Below the pieces are notes generated by a model. That model searched no databases. It was not told the origin of the DNA and saw nothing but the letters and a program-made list of their open reading frames with translations. The position numbers and the translations under genes are program-made. DNA of 64,000 bases, taken from positions 806,001-870,000 of the forward strand of contig CBDEGK010000008.1 in the NCBI GenBank assembly GCA_965237855.1, given 5' to 3'. Shown here piece after piece: positions 43,209 through 50,569 of the stretch; the first letter of the stretch is position 1; the number at the start of each line of letters is the position of its first letter. This DNA comes from CBDEGK01 sp965237855. GTDB taxonomy: Bacteria; Pseudomonadota; Gammaproteobacteria; Pseudomonadales; Halieaceae.

Positions 43209-43721
43209 ATGGCGTATAACGATCGTAAGAAAGATGACAATAGCGAAGGCCTGCAAGAAAAGCTGGTCCAGGTAAACCGTGTTGCTAAAGTGGTCAAAGG
43301 TGGCCGTATTTTTGGTTTCACCGCCCTGTCAGTTGTTGGCGATGGTAACGGTAAAGTGGGCTTCGGTCGCGGTAAAGCGCGCGAAGTGCCAGTCGCTATT
43401 CAGAAGGCGATGGAAAATGCCCGTCGCAATATGATTGAAGTGGAGCTGGACAACGGCACCATTCAGTACCCGATCAAGGCCAACCATGGCGCATCCAAGA
43501 TCTACATGCAGCCGGCCTCTGAAGGTACTGGAGTGATTGCCGGTGGCGCGATGCGCGCCGTGCTGGAAATTGCTGGCGTACACAATGTACTGGCCAAGTG
43601 TTACGGCTCTACCAACCCGGTCAACGTGGTTCGTGCCACGATCAAGGGTTTGCAGGAAATGGCTTCTCCCGAAGCGGTCGCCGCCAAGCGTGGCAAGACC
43701 GTTGAAGAGATTTTGAATTAA
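43209..43721 (+). CDS. rpsE: 30S ribosomal protein S5
   Basis: S5 contributes to decoding accuracy and the mRNA entry helicase. 170 residues; the dsRBD-like N-half has KVVKGGRIFGFTALSVVGDG near residues 23-42, including the spectinomycin-loop region VKGGRIF with wild-type-like residues, and the C-half has the GTGVIAGGAMRAVLEIAGVH signature near 100-120. The start ATG at 43209 is 11 bases after rplR. Confidence 0.97.
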   Translation: MAYNDRKKDDNSEGLQEKLVQVNRVAKVVKGGRIFGFTALSVVGDGNGKVGFGRGKAREVPVAIQKAMENARRNMIEVELDNGTIQYPIKANHGASKIYMQPASEGTGVIAGGAMRAVLEIAGVHNVLAKCYGSTNPVNVVRATIKGLQEMASPEAVAAKRGKTVEEILN

Positions 43722-43748
43722 AGACAGAGAGAGTGACGGCTTAGAGTC

Positions 43749-43931
43749 ATGGCTAAAGCAACTATTAAAGTAACGCAAATTCGCAGCAGCAGTGGGCGTC
43801 TGAAGAATCACAGGGCATGTATTGCTGGCCTGGGTTTGCGTCGAATTGGTCACACCGTTGAAGTGGAGGATACCCCCTCTGTGCGCGGCATGATCAATAA
43901 AGTTAACTACCTGCTACGTGTTGAGGAGTAA
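43749..43931 (+). CDS. rpmD: 50S ribosomal protein L30
   Basis: Small 60-residue protein of the central protuberance side, with the signature CIAGLGLRRIGHTVEVEDTP near residues 27-46. Located 27 bases after rpsE and 5 before rplO, as in other proteobacteria. Confidence 0.96.
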   Translation: MAKATIKVTQIRSSSGRLKNHRACIAGLGLRRIGHTVEVEDTPSVRGMINKVNYLLRVEE

Positions 43932-43936
43932 GGGCA

Positions 43937-44383
43937 ATGAGTGAAGCAATGCGTTTGAACTCGCTGAGCCCGGCTCCGGGTTCGAAAAAGGACGCCAAGC
44001 GCGTCGGTCGCGGCATAGGCAGTGGCACTGGCAAAACTTGTGGCCGTGGCCACAAGGGACAGAAGGCTCGTTCCGGCGGCTCTATCAGGCCCGGATTCGA
44101 GGGTGGCCAGATGCCCCTGCAGAAGCGCTTGCCGAAGTATGGTTTTACCTCTCGCATCGCTCGCACTACGGCGCAGATTCGCCTGGGTGAATTAGCCAGG
44201 GTTGACGCTGAAGTAATTGACCTGGACGCGCTGAAAGCAGCTGACCTGGTGAAAGACAATGTGCTGCGGGCCCGAGTGTTCCTGTCCGGTGAGTTGGACA
44301 AGGCAGTAACGATAAAGGGCCTGGGTGTAACCAAAGGCGCTCGTGCAGCTATCGAGCAGGCCGGCGGGAAAATCGAGGAATAA
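43937..44383 (+). CDS. rplO: 50S ribosomal protein L15
   Basis: L15 is a late-assembly 50S protein with an extended glycine-rich N-terminus, here SKKDAKRVGRGIGSGTGKTC-like sequence around residues 13-35, then GGQMPLQKRLPKYGF near 56-70. 148 residues. The stop TAA is immediately followed by the ATG of secY, giving coupled translation. Confidence 0.97.
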   Translation: MSEAMRLNSLSPAPGSKKDAKRVGRGIGSGTGKTCGRGHKGQKARSGGSIRPGFEGGQMPLQKRLPKYGFTSRIARTTAQIRLGELARVDAEVIDLDALKAADLVKDNVLRARVFLSGELDKAVTIKGLGVTKGARAAIEQAGGKIEE

Positions 44384-45715
44384 ATGGGTAAACCGCAGTT
44401 ACCCGGTGGTGTTAACACCGCAGGACTAGGCGAGCTTTTTGCTCGCCTTCGTTTTGTTTTAATGGCGATCATTGTTTATCGCATTGGCACCCATATCCCG
44501 GTGCCGGGCATAAACCCGGATCAGATTGCGGCACTGTTTAACCAGAACCAGGGCACCATACTGGGGCTGGCCAATATGTTTAGCGGGGGTGCGCTGGAGC
44601 GCATGAGTATCCTCGCGCTGGGCATCATGCCCTACATCTCTGCATCGATCATTATGCAGCTGATGTCGGCAGTGAGTCCTCAGCTGGAGCAGCTGAAAAA
44701 GGAAGGCGAGTCTGGTCGCCGCAAGATCAGCCAATACACCCGTTATTTAACGGTGCTATTGGCGCTGGTCCAGGCCACGGGTATGTCCGTGGGCATGGCC
44801 AACCAGGGTATGGCCTACAGCGTGAACCTGTTGTTCTACGTTGTGGCTATTACTTCACTGGTCACCGGTGCCGTGTTCATGATGTGGCTGGGTGAACAGA
44901 TAACTGAGAAGGGTGTTGGTAACGGCATCTCTCTCTTGATTTTTGCCGGTATCGTGGCAGGTTTACCTGCAGCGATCGGGCAGTCGCTGGAATCGGCCCG
45001 TCAGGGCGAACTCAACATCCTGGTGTTGTTGTTCATCCTGGCACTGGCGATAGCGGTGATCTATATGATCGTCTTTATCGAGCGAGGTCAGCGGCGTATA
45101 ACCGTGAATTATGCAAATCGGCAGCAGGGCCGTCGGCAGTACCAGGCCCAGAGCAGTCATTTGCCGTTGAAAGTAAATATGGCGGGTGTGATCCCGGCCA
45201 TTTTTGCCAGCAGCATCCTGCTGTTTCCGGCGTCAATTGCCCAGTGGTTTGGCGGTGGCGGGGAATCAGACTTGTTGCAGGAAATTGCTCTGGCCATTGG
45301 CCCGGGTCAGCCGCTGAACATATTGTTGTTCTCGGTGTTGATTGTGTTTTTCTGCTTCTTCTACACGGCGTTGATGTTCAACCCGGAAGAAGTGGCTGAC
45401 AACCTGAAGCGTTCAGGTGCTTTTGTACCGGGAATCCGTCCCGGCGCTCAGACCGCCAATTATATTGATGGCGTGCTGACCCGATTGACGGTGTTTGGTG
45501 CGGCCTATATCGCCCTGGTTTGTCTGATGCCACAATTTTTGGTGGTGATGTGGAATGTGCCCTTTTACCTGGGCGGCACCTCACTGCTGATCGTGGTGGT
45601 AGTGGTTATGGACTTCATGGCTCAGATACAGAGCCACATGATGTCTCAGCAGTACGATTCGGTCATGAAAAAGGCCAATTTGAAGAATTACGGAGGTACC
45701 GGACGCGTCCGGTAA
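44384..45715 (+). CDS. secY: Preprotein translocase subunit SecY
   Basis: SecY forms the protein-conducting channel in the inner membrane with SecE (encoded at 4983) and SecG. 443 residues with ten hydrophobic segments; the plug/TM2 region reads ALGIMPYISASIIMQLMSAV near 80-100, and the C5 cytoplasmic loop contains NLKRSGAFVPGIRPGAQTAN near 344-363, a SecA/ribosome contact with its conserved arginine. The N-terminus MGKPQLPGGVNTAGLGELFA is normal. It directly abuts rplO and precedes rpmJ by 14 bases. Confidence 0.97.
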   Translation: MGKPQLPGGVNTAGLGELFARLRFVLMAIIVYRIGTHIPVPGINPDQIAALFNQNQGTILGLANMFSGGALERMSILALGIMPYISASIIMQLMSAVSPQLEQLKKEGESGRRKISQYTRYLTVLLALVQATGMSVGMANQGMAYSVNLLFYVVAITSLVTGAVFMMWLGEQITEKGVGNGISLLIFAGIVAGLPAAIGQSLESARQGELNILVLLFILALAIAVIYMIVFIERGQRRITVNYANRQQGRRQYQAQSSHLPLKVNMAGVIPAIFASSILLFPASIAQWFGGGGESDLLQEIALAIGPGQPLNILLFSVLIVFFCFFYTALMFNPEEVADNLKRSGAFVPGIRPGAQTANYIDGVLTRLTVFGAAYIALVCLMPQFLVVMWNVPFYLGGTSLLIVVVVVMDFMAQIQSHMMSQQYDSVMKKANLKNYGGTGRVR

Positions 45716-45729
45716 GTGGAGAAGAAGTC

Positions 45730-45846
45730 ATGAAGGTACGAGCTTCAGTCAAGAAGATGTGCAGGAACTGCAAGGTTGTTCGCCGCAAGGGTGTTGTGCG
45801 GGTGATATGCAGTGCCGAACCACGCCACAAACAGCGTCAAGGTTGA
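45730..45846 (+). CDS. rpmJ: 50S ribosomal protein L36 (zinc-binding form)
   Basis: A 38-residue protein starting MKVRASVKKMCRNCKVVRRK with a C-x2-C...C-x4-H zinc ribbon (Cys11, Cys14, Cys27, His32 or His33). It is the usual last gene of the spc operon, after secY. A longer in-frame reading from within secY is an artefact. The stop is followed by the alpha-operon promoter. Confidence 0.95.
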   Translation: MKVRASVKKMCRNCKVVRRKGVVRVICSAEPRHKQRQG

Positions 45847-45866
45847 TTTTGGCAAAGTTTGTACAT

Positions 45867-45895
45867 TTGATTTTTTTGTTTGATATCGCTAGAAT
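45867..45895 (+). promoter_or_regulatory. Promoter of the alpha operon
   Basis: TTGATT (45867-45872), 17-base spacer, TAGAAT (45890-45895), then a GC-rich GCTGCGCC discriminator. The leader of about 105 bases before rpsM is where S4 represses the operon in E. coli through a pseudoknot; I did not resolve such a fold here. Confidence 0.75.
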
Positions 45896-46007
45896 GCTGC
45901 GCCTTTCGCGCCGCGTCTCTGCCCTCTCTGTATACAGTCAGGGGCCGGGATACGGTGTTGTATTAGTTGCGCGCAGCGGTCTCGCGTAAGTATTTGGAGA
46001 GTTTTGG

Positions 46008-46364
46008 ATGGCTCGTATAGCCGGTGTAAACATACCCGATCACAAGCATGCTGTGATCTCGCTGACCTACATTTACGGTGTTGGTCGCACTAATGCGCGC
46101 AACTTGTGTGCCGCCACGGGTGTAGAGGAGCAGGCCAAGATTGGTGAGCTCAGTGAAGAGCAGATGGACGCACTGCGTGCCGAGGTCACCAAGCTGACCG
46201 TGGAAGGTGACTTGCGTCGTGAAGTCTCCATGAACATCAAGCGTCTGATGGACCTGGGGTGCAACCGCGGTCTGCGCCATCGTCGTGGATTGCCGCTGCG
46301 TGGGCAGCGTACCAAAACCAATGCTCGTACCCGTAAGGGGCCGAGGAAGCCTATCCGTAGGTAA
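46008..46364 (+). CDS. rpsM: 30S ribosomal protein S13
   Basis: S13 in the 30S head forms intersubunit bridges and touches P-site tRNA with its C-terminal tail. 118 residues; VNIPDHKHAVISLTYIYGVG near residues 7-26 and GLRHRRGLPLRGQRTKTNAR near 88-107 are the family signatures. It opens the alpha operon; an unusually long 151-base gap follows before rpsK. Confidence 0.97.
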   Translation: MARIAGVNIPDHKHAVISLTYIYGVGRTNARNLCAATGVEEQAKIGELSEEQMDALRAEVTKLTVEGDLRREVSMNIKRLMDLGCNRGLRHRRGLPLRGQRTKTNARTRKGPRKPIRR

Positions 46365-46412
46365 GAGACTTTTTAGAAGACCGCTCGGGGTTTGTGCCCT
46401 GTAGGAGGTTTA

Positions 46413-46490
46413 GTGACGCTAAGTCACGATTTGGAATAAGCAGTAACTGACAAGCAGTACCCTATTAGTGTAGCTACACCGAAGTGTAGC
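46413..46490 (+). other. Hairpins in the rpsM-rpsK spacer
   Basis: GTGAC-GCTAA-GTCAC (46413-46427) and GCTACAC-CGAA-GTGTAGC (46473-46490) lie in a 151-base spacer that is only a few bases to a few tens in most relatives that I know. The second has a CGAA tetraloop and ends 25 bases before the rpsK ATG, so it may control rpsK initiation. Confidence 0.5.
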
Positions 46491-46515
46491 GTTGATATTA
46501 AGACAGGAAGAAACT

Positions 46516-46908
46516 ATGGCTAAGCCAGGTGCCAAAGGCACTCGTAAAAAGATCACCAAGACCGTTGTTGACGGCATCGCGCATATTCACGCGTCTTTCA
46601 ACAATACCATCATTACCATTACCGATCGCCAGGGCAATACCCTGAGTTGGGCCACTGCTGGTGGTTCAGGTTTCCGCGGTTCGCGCAAAAGCACGCCCTT
46701 TGCCGCCCAGGTGGCAGCCGAGCGCGCTGGAGAAGCGGCCAAGGAATACGGTCTACAGAACCTGGACGTACAAGTGAAGGGCCCCGGACCGGGTCGTGAA
46801 TCTGCCGTACGTGCCCTCAACAGTTGCGGCTTCAAGATCAGCAACATCACGGACGTAACGCCGATTCCACACAACGGCTGTCGTCCTCCCAAGAAACGTC
46901 GCGTATAA
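46516..46908 (+). CDS. rpsK: 30S ribosomal protein S11
   Basis: S11 lies on the 30S platform and helps shape the mRNA exit region. 130 residues beginning MAKPGAKGTRKKITKTVVDG; the signature SAVRALNSCGFKISNITDVT near residues 97-116 and the final HNGCRPPKKRRV are intact; the Asn-Gly of HNGCRPPK is the site that can form isoaspartate in E. coli. I start at 46516 rather than an in-frame ATG at 46492 that overlaps the spacer hairpin region. Confidence 0.97.
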   Translation: MAKPGAKGTRKKITKTVVDGIAHIHASFNNTIITITDRQGNTLSWATAGGSGFRGSRKSTPFAAQVAAERAGEAAKEYGLQNLDVQVKGPGPGRESAVRALNSCGFKISNITDVTPIPHNGCRPPKKRRV

Positions 46909-46923
46909 AGGCAGGTATTCAAC

Positions 46924-47544
46924 ATGGCTAGATATATAGGACCCAAGTGCAAGCTTGCCCGCCGTGAAGGAACTGACCTGTTCCTGAAAAGTGGCGTGCG
47001 GGCTTTGGAAAGCAAGTGCAACATTGAAAACGCCCCTGGTCAGCATGGCGCCCGTCGTGGCCGTCTTTCTGACTACGGTGTGCAGCTGCGTGAAAAGCAG
47101 AAAGTTCGTCGCATATATGGCGTGCTTGAAAAGCAGTTCCGCAACTACTACAAGGAAGCGGCTCGTCTGCGCGGTGCAACCGGTGAAAACCTGCTGCGCC
47201 TGCTCGAATCGCGCCTCGATAACGTGGTATACCGCATGGGTTTCGGCTCTACCCGCGCCGAGTCGCGGCAGCTGGTGTCCCACCGTGCGATTCTGGTCAA
47301 TGGCCAGAGCGTTAACATTCCTTCTTACCAGGTAAGCCCCGGCGACGTGGTTTCCATCCGTGAGAAAGCCAAGAAGCAACTGCGAGTGCAGTCTTCCCTG
47401 GCCCTGGCTGCCCAGCGCGGTGAGCCCGAGTGGATTGAAGTGGACAGCGACAAGCTGGAGGGCACGTTCAAAGCCTATCCGGATCGTCAAGATCTGTCTT
47501 CCGAGATCAATGAAAATCTGATCGTCGAACTCTACTCCAAGTAA
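46924..47544 (+). CDS. rpsD: 30S ribosomal protein S4
   Basis: S4 starts assembly of the 30S body, acts at the mRNA entry channel and in E. coli represses the alpha operon. 206 residues beginning MARYIGPKCKLARREGTDLF; the S4 RNA-binding domain reads RLDNVVYRMGFGSTRAESRQ near 94-113, and LVSHRAILVNGQSVNIPSYQ after it. Spaced 15 bases from rpsK and 35 from rpoA. Confidence 0.97.
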   Translation: MARYIGPKCKLARREGTDLFLKSGVRALESKCNIENAPGQHGARRGRLSDYGVQLREKQKVRRIYGVLEKQFRNYYKEAARLRGATGENLLRLLESRLDNVVYRMGFGSTRAESRQLVSHRAILVNGQSVNIPSYQVSPGDVVSIREKAKKQLRVQSSLALAAQRGEPEWIEVDSDKLEGTFKAYPDRQDLSSEINENLIVELYSK

Positions 47545-47579
47545 TCTACTAACCGGATAATAGATACACAGGTGCCTTT

Positions 47580-48584
47580 ATGCAGACTGCAGTAAACGAA
47601 TTTCTTACACCACGTGTTATAAATGTCGACGTTAAGAGCGACACCCGTGCCCAGGTTACCCTGGAGCCTCTTGAGCGTGGCTTTGGCCACACCCTGGGTA
47701 ACGCCCTGCGCCGCATCCTTCTTTCTTCCATGCCCGGCTGTGCCATCACCGAAGTTGAGATCGACGGTGTGCTACACGAGTACAGCGCTATTGAAGGCGT
47801 ACAGGAAGACGTCATTGAAATCCTGCTGAACCTCAAGGGCGTAGCCCTGATGATGCATGGTAAGGATACCGCTGAGCTGACACTGAGCAAGAAAGGCCCG
47901 GGTACAGTCACCGCTGGTGATATCCAGGTCGACCACGAAGTTGAAATTTGCAACCCCGAGCACGTGATTTGCCACCTGAACGGTAAATCTTCAGTCAGCA
48001 TGACGCTGACCGTTGCCCGCGGCCGTGGTTATTCGCCTGCTGACAGCCGCGACAATGAGGAAGAGGAAACTCGTTCTATTGGCCGGTTGCAGCTCGATGC
48101 TACCTACAGCCCGGTCCATCGTGTGTCCTACGTAGTCGAGTCTGCTCGTGTAGAGCAGCGCACCGATCTGGACAAGCTGGTGCTGGACCTGGAAAGCAAC
48201 GGCACCATTGATCCGGAAGAGGCGATCCGTCGTGCAGCCACCATCCTGCAACAGCAGTTGGCGGTGTTCGTTGACCTGGAAAGCGAGAAGCTGGAAGACG
48301 CGCCAGAGGAAGAGGACGAAGTTGATCCGATCCTGCTGCGCCCGGTCGATGACCTGGAGCTGACGGTTCGCTCCGCGAACTGCCTGAAGGCCGAGAACAT
48401 TTACTACATCGGTGACCTTGTTCAGCGCACAGAAGTTGAGCTGCTGAAAACCCCGAACCTGGGTAAGAAGTCACTGACCGAAATCAAAGACGTACTGGCA
48501 TCTCGCGGCTTGTCCCTGGGAATGCGCCTGGACAACTGGCCGCCAGCCAGCCTCAAGAACGACGACCGGGTACTGAGCGTCTAG
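47580..48584 (+). CDS. rpoA: DNA-directed RNA polymerase subunit alpha
   Basis: Alpha dimerises to start polymerase assembly; its C-terminal domain binds UP elements and activators. 334 residues. N-terminal domain: LEPLERGFGHTLGNALRRIL near 30-49. After an acidic linker (DAPEEEDEVDPILLRPVDDL near 238-257), the C-terminal domain has the DNA-binding NCLKAENIYYIGDLVQRTE and LGKKSLTEIKDVLASRGLSL near 267-315. The stop is followed, within 2 bases, by an unusual 76-base palindromic element before rplQ. Confidence 0.98.
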   Translation: MQTAVNEFLTPRVINVDVKSDTRAQVTLEPLERGFGHTLGNALRRILLSSMPGCAITEVEIDGVLHEYSAIEGVQEDVIEILLNLKGVALMMHGKDTAELTLSKKGPGTVTAGDIQVDHEVEICNPEHVICHLNGKSSVSMTLTVARGRGYSPADSRDNEEEETRSIGRLQLDATYSPVHRVSYVVESARVEQRTDLDKLVLDLESNGTIDPEEAIRRAATILQQQLAVFVDLESEKLEDAPEEEDEVDPILLRPVDDLELTVRSANCLKAENIYYIGDLVQRTEVELLKTPNLGKKSLTEIKDVLASRGLSLGMRLDNWPPASLKNDDRVLSV

Positions 48585-48585
48585 A

Positions 48586-48661
48586 GATCAAGGGGTCAGA
48601 CTCCTTGAAAAAATGAGTTTAAATTTGAAGCAGGTGTTTCAAGGAGTCTGATCCCTTGATC
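48586..48661. repeat. 25-bp inverted repeat element between rpoA and rplQ
   Basis: Arms GATCAAGGGGTCAGACTCCT plus TGAAA (48586-48610) and their near-exact complement (48637-48661) differ at one base, which becomes G-U in the plus-strand RNA. A 26-base AT-rich spacer separates them. The GGGGTC(A/G)GA core is shared with the palindromes after the tuf genes, suggesting a small mobile or REP-like family. It does not contain a gene and there is no T run. Confidence 0.8.
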
Positions 48662-48683
48662 GCCGAAATAAAGGACTGGAAAA

Positions 48684-49076
48684 ATGCGACATCGTCATAG
48701 TGGACGTCAGTTAAATCGCAATAGCTCTCACCGCAAGGCTATGTTCCGTAACATGGCTACTTCGCTGGTCGAGCACGAGCTGATCAAGACTACCCTGCCC
48801 AAGGCCAAAGAATTGCGCCGCGTGGCTGAGCCCCTGATCACCTTGGCCAAGAATGACAGCGTCGCCAATCGCCGCCTGGCATTTGACCGCCTGCGTGATA
48901 AGGCTGCCGTTGGTAAACTCTTTACTGAGCTGGGCCCGCGCTACCAGGAGCGTCCCGGTGGTTATATTCGCATCCTCAAGTGTGGTTATCGCACCGGTGA
49001 CAAAGCGCCGATGGCCTATGTTGAACTGGTCGACCGCCCGCAGGTAGAAGAAGCATTCGAGGACGACGAAGATTAA
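48684..49076 (+). CDS. rplQ: 50S ribosomal protein L17
   Basis: L17 lies near the tunnel exit. 130 residues beginning MRHRHSGRQLNRNSSHRKAM, with the usual FRNMATSLVEHELIKTTLPK after it and GGYIRILKCGYRTGDKAPMA near 94-113; an acidic tail (EEAFEDDED) follows. Normal last gene of the alpha operon; here split from rpoA by the palindromic element. Confidence 0.97.
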   Translation: MRHRHSGRQLNRNSSHRKAMFRNMATSLVEHELIKTTLPKAKELRRVAEPLITLAKNDSVANRRLAFDRLRDKAAVGKLFTELGPRYQERPGGYIRILKCGYRTGDKAPMAYVELVDRPQVEEAFEDDED

Positions 49077-49095
49077 GACCGTCAGGTCTTGGAGA

Positions 49096-49118
49096 AGCCG
49101 GGCATAGCCCGGCTTTTT
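49096..49118 (+). terminator. Rho-independent terminator of the alpha operon
   Basis: AGCCGGG/CCCGGCT stem, CATAG loop and five T residues; nearly the same sequence as the terminator at 22631. Only 23 bases separate it from the next coding region, so the following gene trio must have its own start signal or rely on read-through. Confidence 0.88.
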
Positions 49119-49141
49119 ATTGCCCGTTATACTCCCCACCT

Positions 49142-50569
49142 ATGACTGAAAATAACACCCAACCCGTGCTTGCCGTCGATCTCGATGGCACTTTGATGCG
49201 CGGAGATCTTTCTGGCGAATCATTATTAGCATACCTGCGTGGCAACCCACTGCGCCTGTTCCAGGTACTAAACTGGGCGCGGGTTAGCAAGGCACATGCC
49301 AAAAGGCAGTTGGCTCAGCGGGTGGAAATTGATTACACCAGCCTGGTGTATCAGACAGAGGTGGTAGAGTTCATCGCCGCAGAGCGACAGGCTGGGCGCC
49401 GAACTTGCCTCGCCACCGGATCGGATGAACTCCTGGTAAGACCCCTTGCAGACCACGTGGGCTGCTTCGATGATGTGATTGCCAGTGACGGGGTGGTTAA
49501 TAAAACCGGCAGAGACAAGGTAGCTGCCCTGGATGAAGCCTATGGCCCGAGCAACTACAGTTACATTGGCAATAGTTCCGTGGATTTCCGAGTCTGGCCT
49601 GATTGTCAGCAGGTCTATGTGGCCTCTGCCAGCGAGAAATTCACCGGTGAAGTCGAAAAGCGTTTTAGCATCGACAAGTTATTCCAGTACCACGGCAACA
49701 GCCCAATCACCTGGTTGCGGCAAATGCGGGTCTACCAGTGGTTGAAAAACCTGTTGTTGTTCGTGCCGCTGTTAGTTGGGCACAGTTACGGAGATACGGG
49801 TGCGGTAGCGCAAAATGTCCTCGCCTTTTTGTCCTTCTCGCTCTGTGCCAGCGCTATTTACGTGCTGAATGACCTTTCTGACTTATCCTTTGACCGGGCC
49901 CACCCGCGTAAACGAAAGCGGCCGCTTGCCAATGGCGATATGCAGATCCTGGTGGCCATTCTATTAGTGCCGGTATTGTTGTTCGGATCTTTTCTGCTGT
50001 CCTTGTTTCTGCCCGCCGAATTCCAGACAGTGTTGCTGCTGTATGCGGCCACGACTATTGCTTACTCTGCGAGGCTCAAGCGCATCGCGATTCTCGATGT
50101 ATTAGTACTGGCGACTCTGTATACGCTGCGCATTGTAGCGGGCGGCGTGGCCTTGGCTATTCCCCTGAGTTTCTGGCTGCTAGCGTTTTCCATGTGTTTG
50201 TTTCTGTCGCTGGCACTGATGAAGCGCTATACCGAATTGCGGGAAATTGAGCAGGGCGCGGATGACAGCGGCGGGCGTGGCTATCGCGCGGGTGACAGCG
50301 GTTTTGTGCTGGGTTTGGGCGGCGCAGCGGGCTACGCCTCGGTTATGGTGCTGGCTCTGTACATTAACAGCGAAGTTGTTCAGCAGTATTACAGCAATAT
50401 GGGGGCATTGTGGCTGATTTGCCCGTTGATGTTGGGCTGGGTCAGTCACATGTGGTTCGCCGCCTATCGCAATCGCATGCACGATGATCCGATCCTTTTT
50501 GCGCTCAGGGACGTTGTCAGCCTGGCTTGCGCTCTGATGCTGGCGGCGCTGTTCGTGGTAGCTATCTGA
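49142..50569 (+). CDS. HAD phosphatase domain fused to UbiA-type decaprenyl-phosphate phosphoribosyltransferase-like domain
   Basis: 475 residues. The N-terminal about 190 residues are a HAD-like domain with VDLDGTL (Asp13, Asp15) and ATGS, but the usual GD in motif IV appears as GNSSVD (Asn144). The C-terminal domain is a UbiA-fold membrane protein with NDLSDLSFDRAHPRKRKRPL (Asn243, Asp244, Asp247, Asp251), AYSARLKR, and IVAGGVALAIPLSFW, closely resembling the motifs of mycobacterial Rv3806c, which joins phosphoribose to decaprenyl phosphate. The HAD domain could remove the 5-phosphate from the lipid product, a step done by a separate enzyme in Mycobacterium. It overlaps the next gene by one base (TGATG). 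TATACT ends 8 bases before the ATG. Reaction inferred. Confidence 0.8.
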   Translation: MTENNTQPVLAVDLDGTLMRGDLSGESLLAYLRGNPLRLFQVLNWARVSKAHAKRQLAQRVEIDYTSLVYQTEVVEFIAAERQAGRRTCLATGSDELLVRPLADHVGCFDDVIASDGVVNKTGRDKVAALDEAYGPSNYSYIGNSSVDFRVWPDCQQVYVASASEKFTGEVEKRFSIDKLFQYHGNSPITWLRQMRVYQWLKNLLLFVPLLVGHSYGDTGAVAQNVLAFLSFSLCASAIYVLNDLSDLSFDRAHPRKRKRPLANGDMQILVAILLVPVLLFGSFLLSLFLPAEFQTVLLLYAATTIAYSARLKRIAILDVLVLATLYTLRIVAGGVALAIPLSFWLLAFSMCLFLSLALMKRYTELREIEQGADDSGGRGYRAGDSGFVLGLGGAAGYASVMVLALYINSEVVQQYYSNMGALWLICPLMLGWVSHMWFAAYRNRMHDDPILFALRDVVSLACALMLAALFVVAI

